64,000 nucleotides of DNA from positions 1,860,001 to 1,924,000 of the forward strand of contig KE546969.1 in assembly GCA_000442125.1 (NCBI GenBank). The letters run 5' to 3'. The notes below the pieces were generated by a model that saw only the letters and a list, made by a program, of their open reading frames with translations, was not told the origin of the DNA and did no database searches. Shown here one piece after another: positions 44,772 through 55,624 of this stretch. The DNA comes from Opeltia flavorubescens. Its lineage: Eukaryota; Ascomycota; Lecanoromycetes; Teloschistales; Teloschistaceae. The position numbers and the translations under genes are program-made. The number at the start of each line of letters is the position of its first letter. Positions within the stretch are counted from its first letter, which is position 1.

Positions 44772-45613
44772 ACCGCGAGATGGAGCTGGGTAAGGATGAC
44801 TCACGATAAAAGATCACATGTACACCAACGGGCGCCGGGGAGGTAACCGATTCTGGGACTCTTCGAGGATCGAATTACCTAGATATCTATTGTTTCGGTC
44901 CCCATGAAGTAGATCTCTGTACCTAGAGCAATTATTAAGTGATTCTTAGATCGAGATGCATTTGATCAGGCTTACGGGGTCAATCGCGGAATGAGAAATT
45001 TAATGTATACGGGGTATATCTGCGTATCAATTATGCGTCCACCTAGTTCATCATCAAGCCCATTATTCTCAATAATCACTCCTGGTGCATATTCAGTTTG
45101 CTTGCCAATACTGCATGAACCATCCTCAAGCATTGTAGTCAATGAAAAGAACATCCCTCCCAACGATATAAACATCAAATCTCTTTTTCTAGAATATTAT
45201 CTCCATTAGCATGAGGTCGTGAGTCTGATCCCAACACATCCCAGGCTGATCTACTAACAATAACGTAGCCGAGTCAAATGAACTAGATCGCACTCAGATT
45301 ACAACACTGATTTGTGGGTCTAGATACTCGCGGATGAACCTCGCAGCATTGATTCTCAAATTATCTAATAAAGATACAAGGATATTTATTTCTGCAATCG
45401 ATACTTTATCGAAGAACTTCACTCTAGATTATACGCTTCAACTCTTGTGGCAAACGCAAAGACGACATGTTCAATGCCCTGTCATCCCATCAATGATATG
45501 ATCACAGCTAAATCAGCTAGACGAAGATTGGAAATCCAGGCTCGGTAGTGCAGAGACTACAAGCTAGGAATTCAAACAGTGCAGAACGAATTTTACCGAC
45601 AACTTCCACTGGC
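44772..45613. other. Intergenic, convergent gene ends
   Basis: AT-rich; no supported gene. Short frames at 44972-45209 overlap on both strands and are not called. Confidence 0.45.
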
Positions 45614-47144
45614 CTACAAGCTTTTCCCCGGCTCCTTGACCAAAATACCCTGCTTCCAAATCCACTTGACACCTCCTTCTTGCACCAGAATCTCAATATT
45701 GTCCAACACGCTACCTTCAACAGCTACTAAGTCGGCATCCCAACCAACTTTCAGTTGTCCACTTCTGGGTGCCATCTTTCCCAATGTCTCGGCAGCAGTT
45801 GCGGTCGCCGCCTCAATGGCTTGTAACGGCGTCATGCCTGCCTCAACCGCATACCGCAGCTCCTTTGCATTACTTCCATGACTAAATACCTTCCCTCTTG
45901 GTCCTTCCATCACGCTTCCACTCACACCAAGATCAGTCCCAAGCGCGATCTTCACGCCACTTCTAACCGCAAGCTTGTACGCTGCTTTATGCGTATCAGC
46001 TGCATACTTCAGCTTCGCATAAGATTCCGGATCCCAGAGTTCCGGGACTTGCAAGCCCGCTTCGAAAAAGTTACGCGTTGCGATGAATATCACATTCTTC
46101 GATTTCATGAGCTCTAGACACTCAGAGTCGACATAGGTGCCGTGCTCGATGGTTCCAACGCCTGCGTTCAAGGCTGCCATAATTCCAGCTTTCCCATGAC
46201 AATGCGCGGATACAGTGCGATCACTTCGCTGCGCTTCCTCTACCATCACGCGTAATTCGGCGTCGGAGAATTGCCGATGTTCTGGGTCGTCGACGAGAGA
46301 TGTGCAGCCTCCACTCGCAATGACCTTGATGCAACTAGCACCACGCCGAAGCTGAGAACGTACAGCTTTCAGACATTCGTCGGTGCCGTCGGCGATGCTC
46401 AATGGGAGGCCGTGGCATTCGACTGCCTTGTTTATATCGGCGAGAGGTGTGGCGTGAGCGTCACCATGACCTGCAGTCATGCTGATCGGGGAGACGGAGC
46501 TGAAAACATTTGGACCCGGAATGGTGCCTTCATTGACAGCATCCTTGACCTGGTAGCCCCAGCCGCCAAGCTCACGAACGGAGGTAAAGCCAGCATTGAG
46601 CTGGAAAGAATGGGATTAGCTTAAATTTTCCCTCAAAGTACGATACAATAGATCATTCATTCAGAACAACGCCGGTTTGTGTTCAAGCAACCCTTAATGT
46701 CTACAGAGGAGATGATCGTCAATCTGACGGAGCAGAATGGTGTTTTGTACTGATCCCGGCACCACCCAGTCCTTAAAATGCCTCGCCAATTTTGCACTTC
46801 ACAAAAGCATAAAAGGTAATACAACGACTCGGAACATAACGACTTACAGTACACCTCAGATCCGCTGCAATCCTCGCGCCAGCCGAAGCGGGCGGTGTTC
46901 TATACACCTCGTCAATACTGATCTTCCTCGCCCCAAAATAATGCACATGCGCATCCCACAATCCAGGCATCAAAACAGGCACATGTGTGGCTTTCAGGTT
47001 CTGGTACGTCTCCGGCAGCGATGCTGTAGGACCTACGTAGCCGATAGTCTTTGAGTTGATGATCACGGTGGCGTCTTTTTGTGGGGCACCACGGCCAGGG
47101 ATGAGGATTTGGGCATCAATGCGGGTGGGAGACAATGAAGCCAT
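45614..47144 (-). CDS. Amidohydrolase (imidazolonepropionase/prolidase-like)
   Basis: Exons 47144-46848 and 46600-45614 join in phase 0, giving 427 aa; the intron, 247 nt, is long for this window but has gtaagt and ttccag ends. Metal-site motifs of the amidohydrolase superfamily are complete: 'DAHVHYFG' (HxH), 'ASCIKVIASGG' (the bridging Lys), 'VSAHCHGKAG', 'GTIEHGTY' and 'ALGTDLGV' (catalytic Asp). 'LNAGFTSVRELGG' right after the junction is also typical and supports it. These enzymes hydrolyse amide or ester bonds with one or two metal ions; fungal relatives include dipeptidases and mycotoxin-hydrolysing enzymes such as ochratoxinase. Substrate is open. No signal peptide, so probably cytosolic. 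Confidence 0.9.
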
Positions 47145-47801
47145 TGCTCCAATATGTAAAGCAACAGAAGCTTGGATAACTTCCAGGTGATTGTTTGAAC
47201 GGCCTGTTCAAACGAAGTTTGATGGTTCAGATAGGATAGCAAATTCTCTGCGTAAGAATACTCCAAGGGTTCCTTGGATTCGGCTACGGATGTTTTTTGA
47301 CCTCACAAGAAGAATTCAGGTCGGATGTACGTTAATATTAACTCAGTGCCACTTTTGAGTATTTATGATGCATAATTGGATTTGTTTCCAGTCCTCGTGA
47401 CTAACCTCAATCGACCAGCGCTGGAACCGGAGAGGAGAAGGGTCTGAGTAGTTTATGTGTCTAAACGTAAGTACTTGCTGCCTGATCATCCAAATTCGCT
47501 AAACTATTTTCATCCTAGCTAGTTTGAGGAGTCCATCTGTGTAACGGTACACTCATGCAAATCTTTGACTAGACGCTTCGAGAAGGCGTTCTGAATGTAT
47601 AGCATGATCTGTAGGGTTATGAAACCCCCCCGAATATCAAGAAAAGGAATCTTATCTACTGTAGAATGCATTCAATTTTTCCTGATACATGACTATGGAC
47701 ATTTCCTCCACCAGTATGCCCAAGACTTCATGTACTTCATCGAATCTATGTACGGGGGAATTCCCGCATCCAAACCTTAGAAGAAGAGTGGGAGGGAAAT
47801 A
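47145..47801. other. Intergenic
   Basis: Between the amidohydrolase start and the 3' end of the MFS gene. No gene seen. Confidence 0.45.
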
Positions 47802-49700
47802 CTAGAGTGTGTAGATGAGTTCTGGATTCTCCCTATCTGTGAGATCCAACCACTCGCTATACTCAAGCTTCTTGTATCCCGGTTCGGCACGTATCGCAGC
47901 CTTTCGCTGGTTTTCTCGTCGGTAATACCACCATATGAAAGCCAGGATCACGACACAGAAACTCCAGCAGACTATCCATTGGATTTATCAGCACCCTCCA
48001 TCTCAATCACCACTCAAATAACTGCAAGAGATTGAAAGTACCTAGAATTGTAATCTCCGCTCCCCTAAATCTTGGCGCCTCTCTGGCAATGAACGTCTGT
48101 GGTCCAATGATATTACCAGCACAGTAAGCGATTAGGAAGAGGGCAGCAAATGTTGTCTTCTTCGTGTATCCGGCAACATTACTGCTGATTAGGCTCAAGA
48201 GGCCAACCAAGCTCACTGTCGAGATGTTCGAGATATAGTAACCAGCCAGCCTGCCGCCTTTGTTCTCAAGTGGTAGGGCGATGATGAGGATCATACCAAG
48301 AATGGAGATCCATAGTCCGACTGATGAGACTAATATTCTTTGCTTGAACTTGTCTCCCACGTAGCCGGATAGTAGGATGGCTATGGCACCAATGGCGCCG
48401 GCAGGTGTTCCATAAAGGAGCGACTAAAATCTTGTGCTTCAGTCAATGCCACAACGATAGCAGAGGTGACATGGAGTAGGAGTAGTTCACCTGCGTGGGT
48501 GTAAAGCCAAAGCTAACGATGAGTTGAGAGAAGAAGTTCGAAACACCTCCTGCTCAGCAGATTAGTTTGATAGGAAAAAGCATCGTAAAATATCTTTGAT
48601 ACCGTTTGGAATGTCCCAGAGAAGAGCAAAAAGGACGAAGGCCTTGTGCGATTGTCAGTAAAAATAGCAGTACGGAGGAGGTATATAGTCACCCAGGTTT
48701 GAGGATCCGAGAGTGCTTCCTGCTCATTGTTTAAGCGAGGAACCATCGTGAGATCTAAATTTCCACATACTCTGAATTGGTAGGGTTTGAAGTATTTGTT
48801 GCCAATACCTTGTCTTGTATCAGCGACGAATTCTGCATTCTCATTGGCCGCTGACTTACCTTGCTGATTTGACCTTGTCCTCTCGACAGCAAGTCTTCTT
48901 TCTCCAGCGTCGAGGAAGCGCGCCTTCAGCGGACTATCGGGCATGAATATGACGAAGAAAAAACCCATGGTGACCGTAGCCAAACCCCAAACAAGGAACA
49001 GAATCTTCCAGCTTGCAAGAGCCTCTGATTTGCCCACAGTTCCCTTAGCGACCGCATATGCAATGAGACCACCACATACGTTGGCGAACCCATTGAAGCT
49101 GAACCATATGCTTGTTCTAGTGCCCTGCTCTTTCTTTGTGTACCATTGTGAGGTGAATAGTACGAAGGCTGGGGTAACGGATGCTTCCAGCATGCCGAGA
49201 GCAAAGCGCACGGTGGCAATGCTGGCGAAGTTGGTGCATGCTGCAGTACAGGCGAGGACTAGTCCCCACAGGACAATGTTGAGCCCCGTATACCTCGCCA
49301 GCGGGAGTCGTTGGAGAAGTCTGTTGGTAGGATATTCGAAACCCAAATACCCAAAGTAGAAGAGAGATCCCAACCATTGGTAATTGTTCTTCGTCAAATG
49401 GAGCTCCTCCTCAAGTCCCATGATACTTGCATAGGAAAGAGTTGTCTTGTCGAGATAGTTTAGCCCATAGACCACGCACATGAGGGGGAGTATGTGCAAA
49501 TCAATCTTTCTCAATAGTTTCTTGTGAGTCTCTTCATCAATGGCTACTGATCCGGCAATATCCTGCGTTTGGAGAACTTGCAAAGCTTCGTCGGCTTCTT
49601 TGGAACCTTTCAACTCGGCTTTGCACGCTGGGCTTGGTTTGTCTTTAATTTCGAGTGTTGATTTGACCTCAGTACGGATGTTTCTTTTCTCCACATCCAT
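47802..49700 (-). CDS. MFS transporter, anion:cation symporter (Dal5-like) family
   Basis: Seven exons give 518 aa: 49700-48860, 48808-48771, 48719-48693, 48642-48603, 48549-48491, 48423-48042 and 47971-47802; all phases agree. The cytosolic N-terminus is followed by 'RKIDLHILPLMCVVYGLNYL' with 'DKTTLSYASIMGL', the signature of the Dal5/allantoate permease group, then 'YPTNRLLQRLP', 'MLEASVTPAFVLFTSQWY', and in later exons 'DPQTWAFVLFALLWDIPNGG' split over three exons. Twelve hydrophobic helices can be laid out. Typical cargoes are carboxylates, ureides, small peptides and vitamins. It lies 3 kb from the precursor/UstYa gene pair, so it could export or import a peptide product, but the family is also a common nutrient carrier. 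Confidence 0.9.
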
Positions 49701-50666
49701 GATGCTGTTATAGCATACAAGTTTCTCGACTGTCCTTCACGAACGATCATAGAGGAGAAAACCATGGGGTGAGCAATTAACCTCGTACCCGCGAGCATGG
49801 CGATTCTGAAGCGAGGTTCAATTTCTTACATGTCCAATAACGTCATCTTCACTATCTCCGAGAGTCGTGTAACCACACCTAGCCGACGGCGAGGACACAT
49901 CGACACCTTCACTGACGCACATTGTTCCGTGAGACATGTACCATCAACGATATGCAGCGGATTCCCCAGTCCACCGGGTCAGGAGCGACACAACGACATC
50001 ATTCATTCCAATATAACACAGTTGCCTTCATGCAGACAGTAACCGACAAGGAAGGTACTTTTCAGAAATAAATTAAACAGATGTATGTCCCTGTCGCTGT
50101 TGCGATCGTGACGTGAGAACCCAGTAAGGCTCAGCCAATCTCCTCACGGTCGTTATGCAAGGCACCAAATGCGGCTTGCAGTTGCGTCATATGCCAGTCT
50201 CCTGTTAAGCGATAACGGAACGCCGGGATATGCTTCCGATCCTCTTCACATGCTGATAGCGTTTCATGCCAGATTAATTACTTTAAGCGGCAATGACCAT
50301 GGAATAAGGGTTGCCAAACCTTACATCTCTGGAGATTGACTTGCCTTCGCCGCAACTTCATGAGGCTTGACGGTTTCTGGTCCTGGTTCTGTATCAATAT
50401 GACTGCAGTCATCCTGTACAGAATGTTTACAAGCTTGTCTCGAATCTGTAACCGACTATGTTGTACAGGGGTGCTTCATCACCGCCGTACCCTCCAAGCT
50501 GGAACCTTTTCGAAAAGACGGGCTCGTTACCCTCGTTAGGTCCTACTGATATAGGGACAATGTGTCTGCTTGACAATGTAATTCTCTCATCACCAAAGTC
50601 TTGTCTGACAGGATTTCTGTCTATCAACCCTTTCGTAGAGGGATCAAAGGAGCGATATTGGCTGAG
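49701..50666. other. Intergenic, divergent
   Basis: Upstream region shared by the MFS gene and the PTH11-like gene. Overlapping short frames at 50427-50706 on both strands are not supported. Confidence 0.45.
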
Positions 50667-51982
50667 ATGGGTGGAAATTCGATTTCTGAGACAGGTTTGC
50701 AAGTGAGAAGCATCATACTACCAATGATGGATGGTGATGACGTTCTAATTGATAACAGGTACTCACGTGGTGTCTAGCTAGTTTTGCCATCCTTCTCTCA
50801 GCTGGCCGTTATATGTTACGATATCGAAAAGTTGGCAGACTGCATTGGGACGATGCTGCTCATGGTATTGCTTTAATCTTCATGATCGGCTTGTGTGGAT
50901 TATACAGCAGTACATTCTTCTACGCTAAAATCATTGATGATTATGCGCTTGGTTTGACGGGGCCGCCGCCAGAATCCCAATACATTGGTTTCCTCAAAGT
51001 CCAGCTTGCGGTCTCGGTCCTCTTCTGGATATGTGTCTACATGGTCAAATTGGCTTTCCTGGCTCTATACAGGATGCTATTTGTCGTGTCATGGGAGTCG
51101 AATGTGGTCTGGTGGGGAGTCATGGGATTCACTTTTTTGACATTCTGGGTCTGTCTCGCAGGAGAGCTCACAACCTGTGGTCCATCCAAGAACCTATTTC
51201 ATCCGAGTAGGTACCCCCTGCAGGTGTAGTCGCAGGAAGGCAGCGGCAAACCGCTTCACAAATTTCATCTCGTCTCATTCACTAACACGGGTTATTAGAG
51301 CCATGTCAGTCTACACAAAGTGAACGCGGATTTCACAAAATCCTCGAGTATAGTTGTGCCGTCAACGTTATTTCTGATCTTGCGATCATGGCTTTTCCGA
51401 TCTTCAAATTGCGCAAGCTGCAAGTTCGTGTCACTCAGAAGACCATACTTGCTATCATCTTCTCTCTCGCATTCCTCGTCATTGCCATTGACATCGCGCG
51501 TACCGTCATCAGCATTCGAGGTGGAGCTGTCGGTGCCAAATCCGCTGCCTGGGGCGTTGCAGAAGCCACTGTAAGTTGGGTTATCTCATATTTTCTTACA
51601 TATCTGAACGGGCAATACATGCCCTGAGGGAGCCAGTACTCTGTAATACCTATTCGACTATTGGTATGCAAGGTTAATCGATTTTCAGGTAGCCGTAATC
51701 ATATCCTGCCTACCAACTTATCGTTCGCTCTGGTCTTTGAAATGTCCTACCAAGCCGGAATCAAGAACTTACAATGACGCTTCAAGTCAGAAGAACCTTG
51801 TCAATGTCCAAAGATCTTTCGAGTTAGCTGTTTCTCGCAAGTATTCCGAGGAGACTGTCAATGTACTGGGTGTTGGTCAATGGGACACTCAGCCAGTAGG
51901 GCCGAAGACTAAAATTCGAGGGGGGGTGTCTCAGTCTTTAGCAGAGCGAGAGTTTCCTGCAGCATATCATGCAAATGATTAG
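50667..51982 (+). CDS. PTH11/rhodopsin-like 7TM membrane protein
   Basis: Four exons, 50667-50702, 50759-51206, 51299-51570 and 51689-51982, give 349 aa with matching phases. The short first exon (12 codons, MGGNSISETGLQ) joins 'VLTWCLASFAILLSAGRYML' and then 'RLHWDD', the hallmark after TM1 of the fungal rhodopsin-like integral-membrane domain. Further helices: 'AHGIALIFMIGLCGLY', 'LKVQLAVSVLFWICVYMVKL', 'WWGVMGFTFLTFWVCLAG', 'NVISDLAIMAFPIF' and 'TILAIIFSLAFLVIAIDIAR'. The Cys in 'TTCGP' is typical. There is no N-terminal CFEM domain. The C-terminal cytosolic tail is ~80 residues. PTH11-like proteins are candidate GPCRs. Its stop lies only 191 bp from the stop of the secreted-peptide precursor on the other strand. 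Confidence 0.87.
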
Positions 51983-52173
51983 TGTGCTCCTCTTGGTCGC
52001 TTCAGCGGGAGTATTGGGCGGACATATCCAAACTTTTGGCCCACAGGTAATGAGCTTCATGTATCGATAGTTTTTGTTCAATGCAGATTATATAAAATTT
52101 GTGTCAAGATTCTATTTCGCAACTATGCCCAACACAAACACTCAGGTACCAGGTCGCGAGTCGCCATCGTCAC

Positions 52174-52608
52174 CTACTCATCATATCGACCAATGAATGT
52201 ACCAGACTCCAAACCCTCAGTACCTTCTGATGATCTTTTACGTTGGACGCCATCGCCTGTCAAAGTGTAACGCTTCATCAAACCATCATCAAGAACACTG
52301 TCCCTTTTGCGATCATCATAACGGCCAATGTATGGCTTAGCATCTATGATAGCATCATCTTCCTCTGACCTCCTCCATGCCCCATCGCTTAATGGCTCAG
52401 GTCCCTCCGAAAGTGTGTCGAAATTTGCAGCTCGAGGCACAATATCTGCTGTAAGTTCTTTATCTGTGGAATCAGGAAGTGTTAGTATTGGGTCACAAAT
52501 TGCAAAGAGCCAACGTATCAAGAGCGAAGACATACTTTTGAGCTGAAGAGGAGCCGCTAGGCAGACACCCAACAGGGAGGCACATATGAGAACTTTTCGA
52601 GGGTGCAT
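52174..52608 (-). CDS. Secreted, dibasic-processed peptide precursor (RiPP-like)
   Basis: Exons 52608-52536 and 52463-52174 join in phase 1 over a 72-nt intron with perfect gtatgt, actaac and ccacag signals, 120 aa. Residues 1-19 are a signal peptide (MHPRKVLICASLLGVCLAA). Dibasic sites stand at residues 55-56 (RR), 76-78 (RKR), 88-89 (KR) and 99-101 (RKR). Kex2-type cutting would leave segments of 19 (57-75), 9 (79-87), 9 (90-98) and 19 (102-120) residues. Both 19-mers begin acidic and end in [YF]IGRYD[DE], the second being the protein's C-terminus. This is the layout of fungal ribosomal peptide precursors such as those for ustiloxin, phomopsin or epichloecyclins. The divergent neighbour encodes a UstYa-type protein. 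An alternative is an unmodified secreted signalling peptide. Confidence 0.82.
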   Translation of the reverse strand: MHPRKVLICASLLGVCLAAPLQLKSMSSLLIRWLFAICDPILTLPDSTDKELTADIVPRAANFDTLSEGPEPLSDGAWRRSEEDDAIIDAKPYIGRYDDRKRDSVLDDGLMKRYTLTGDGVQRKRSSEGTEGLESGTFIGRYDE

Positions 52609-53218
52609 GTTCGAGGGATAAGAATTGTAAATGACTAGACTGTGTTCAATTTGGGTTGGTGGAGGTTGAATGAGCTTAGGTCTTTGATTCTCGAGATTGT
52701 TGCGACTGTGATTAACAACGTGCGACAGTTCTGTCATATTATATGCCATTTTAAATTTCATGTTCGATAGGCTATGATATCATCTGCAGTCTGTCATCAC
52801 CGTGGGACATCGTGCCACTTCGGGCGATTTCAGAAGTGTAGGTCTTGAGACGGGAGGGCAGATCATGCCGCTCGTGGCCCTCAACACACTCCTATTAAGG
52901 ACTCAATGCACCGGTTATCTTTCAGGGCAACCACGGTAAGTCTGACAGCATTTCCATAAGCAGGCAGGGATTAATGATGCACTCTCCATTCGTGGATCTA
53001 TGCATATGCAAGTCAATCTAACAGACTGACCTGACTGTCGGGTCAATAAACATGAGACATCGGCGTAGTCAGGCAATTGTCCCCGGCAATCGACGCCATG
53101 CCACCTTTTAGACCGTCGATTACTAAAATCTGATCAATAACAGAATGTTTATGTCTCGAACAATGCTTTCTACTCCCATGATAAGCTTTTTGTGCTATAA
53201 TTTGCTCGACTGAAAAAT
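52609..53218. promoter_or_regulatory. Shared divergent promoter of precursor and UstYa-like gene
   Basis: A 610-bp gap separates the ATG codons of the precursor (minus) and the UstYa-like gene (plus). Head-to-head placement suggests joint control. No binding site could be named with confidence. Confidence 0.5.
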
Positions 53219-54244
53219 ATGTATGATCTGACCGACCAGCGTGACAGGTTGTTATACGACGAATCAAAACCAGCACCAGTCTCGCACAGAACGAAGACAT
53301 CCAACCCGAGAGTAAACCTTCAAGTACTCTCGTGGACCGTCCAAGCCATCCTCTTTCTTACGTCTTTGTACATCCTCTACGGATCGAGACTTGGTCAACT
53401 ATCCACGACGCAGCAATGCTTAAGGAAACACTCAGTATGGTGTGAGTGCCCAAAGCGACTCTAATACAAGGCAAAAAGCTCATACGTTCCCACAAAGCTC
53501 CCGCTCTTGAGGCGATCGGGGACGATTACGAAGTTCGCCAATTTAACGGGACATTCAACAATGGCTCGCCGTACAAAAGCCCTCCGAGTGATGCTGTAGA
53601 TGCTGCATGGGATAGTCTGATCATGGGTGGGTGTCAAGAAGATTCGGCTTGCCACAAAGCTGACCAAGATCATAGTCGGAATAATGGGTATCAGCGATGA
53701 GGTGATGGAGAAGATTGGTCATTCGAAAGACTCAGCACGGCTGCCACCAGAGAGCGGCGGAGGATACATGGCCAGCCTTGAAGTAAATCATCAGATACAT
53801 TGTGTGGTTGGTTTATCTACTGCAGATTGCCATGACACAGCACTAACCATTTCCTCCACCTAGAATCTTCTCTGGCAAGCTACGCATGAAGAATACTACA
53901 TCCGTAAAGGAGACCCAGCGTGGCAAGACAGCAGATCGACTCGGAGACAGCATTTAGGTACAGGATGAATCCCCTTGAGGACATCGTGAGCTACTAACGC
54001 ATATACACCAGATCATTGTGCTGATCTCCTACGCCAGAAGCTCATGTGTGACGCTGATGTAGGTATCTTCACCTACAACTGGGTCAAGGGTAGAAAGAGA
54101 GTTTATCCAAACTTCAACACTATGCATAAATGCCGAGACTTTGATAAGGTTCTCTCTTGGGGGCGAAGACATCAAGCCAAGGCTCCGCAAGGAGGCGTTG
54201 TTACAAAGCCGCCAGATGCAGTCGAGCTTGATGTACCACCCTGA
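53219..54244 (+). CDS. UstYa-family (DUF3328) oxidase-like protein
   Basis: Five exons, 53219-53441, 53498-53626, 53676-53806, 53864-53957 and 54012-54244, give 269 aa; all phases agree. A cytosolic N-terminus leads to one membrane anchor (VQAILFLTSLYILYGSRL, residues ~42-59). After exon 2 comes the family block 'SPALEAIGDDYEVRQFNGTF'. Exon 3 ends in 'GGYMASLEVNHQIHC' and exons 4-5 join to give 'HLDHCADLLRQKLMC'. These are the two HxxHC motifs that define UstYa/DUF3328 proteins and are required for oxidative cyclisation of dikaritin RiPPs. Both are intact. The C-terminal 'TYNWVKGRKRVYPNF' and 'HKCRDFDKVLSW' are also family-typical. It is head-to-head with the precursor gene, so it may crosslink its Tyr/Phe-containing repeats. 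Confidence 0.93.
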
Positions 54245-55624
54245 TCTCAACTTTCGGTCCTCAGAAGACGCACCAATCCATGGAGTAACCTCTAAGCCCC
54301 ATCTGAGCGCGGGCTACTCCTGAATGCTCAAGCTTTACCGTGCACATTACTTTTCCTTTGTTTTTAAACACGCGATTTACCAGTGTCGACGACCGAGATA
54401 CAAACTTGATAGTATTGAAATTTTACTGAATATTCTTCGCTTTATTTATATTCTCAAGCAACTATGGGACCGCTCCGGTGGCAGTGTATTCTTGGTATCT
54501 AGGCTAATCATTCGCCTAGCCAGTGCTGTAATTCAAGTCTCCAATGTTCCTGACGAAGGATGAAGGATAATCTTACGATGGGCTAGCTCAATACGGAGTA
54601 GCTCAAAATGGAGATAGGGCTAATCACATGGACAACCCTCACATAGGAACCCTAATACAAATGTCTATAATATGAAAATAATTCACCGAAATACAACAGT
54701 ATAGGTAGGGAGATTTTTTAGCACTTCGCTCTGGATATTGAACTTCAGTGGCTTGAAAGTGCAGATATCCAATCGTGGAAATGAAAGAACGGCTAATCCC
54801 GATGAATAAGACGTCTTCCCTCTGCTCTAGTGTCTATAGCCTATGATCAGTCGCCCCATCCTCTTCATCGACTGATACCTAGGATGAGAGTCAGCTCCGG
54901 AAGAGGTGGTACACCTTCTATATGTTTCGTCATGATGACCTTGGAGGTCAATAACGTGACGAATTGGAAATCGATCAGAATAATCCTATTTTCTATTTGT
55001 GGACTATCATGAGGCAGTTCCCGCCCCCATTCGTAACCCCTAAAAAGCCAATGAAACCATTTTGACAACCCAAATTGTCGTTAAGAGGTTTATCTGGATA
55101 AGGTTTATTTATATAACCCGTACTTTCCTTGCCAGCTCTAAAGGGAGATGAGAGCATCACCTTTTCATCCATTTCTGTCACTTTTTTCGATTAAACATTG
55201 GAACCCCAATTGTTTATCATTCCGAGGAGAACCATTCTGCGAAGAATACCGTCCCCAGTGTTCCTCACCGCCAAGGCCTGCAAGCGTGCGTTACTGGTGC
55301 CTTTACCCGAATCTCTGGAAAGTAATGTCACCGTTCCATGAGTATTGTTGCTTTCTCCGCCACTGCCAAGCATCGTGCCGCGGATTATGCATCAAACACG
55401 CTATGCCGCGTTTTGATTGGTCAATCCTGCACTTTTAGGCGAGCGAAAGTCGTGAGTGGTCGAGCGTGGCTTGCATCTTTTCCGCTTTGAGCTCGTTGGT
55501 CGTTATTGGCGTCTCTAGGTACCTCAGATGCTTTTTCAGCATGTCAAGTCAAATTTGCTATCAGGTAAGGCTATAAAGTCAACGCCCACTGTAAACAAGA
55601 TGAGATCGCCAAAGAAGATCGAAG
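54245..55624. other. Gene-poor stretch
   Basis: 1.4 kb without a supported gene; small overlapping frames on both strands only. No further tailoring enzyme of the peptide locus is found here. Confidence 0.5.
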
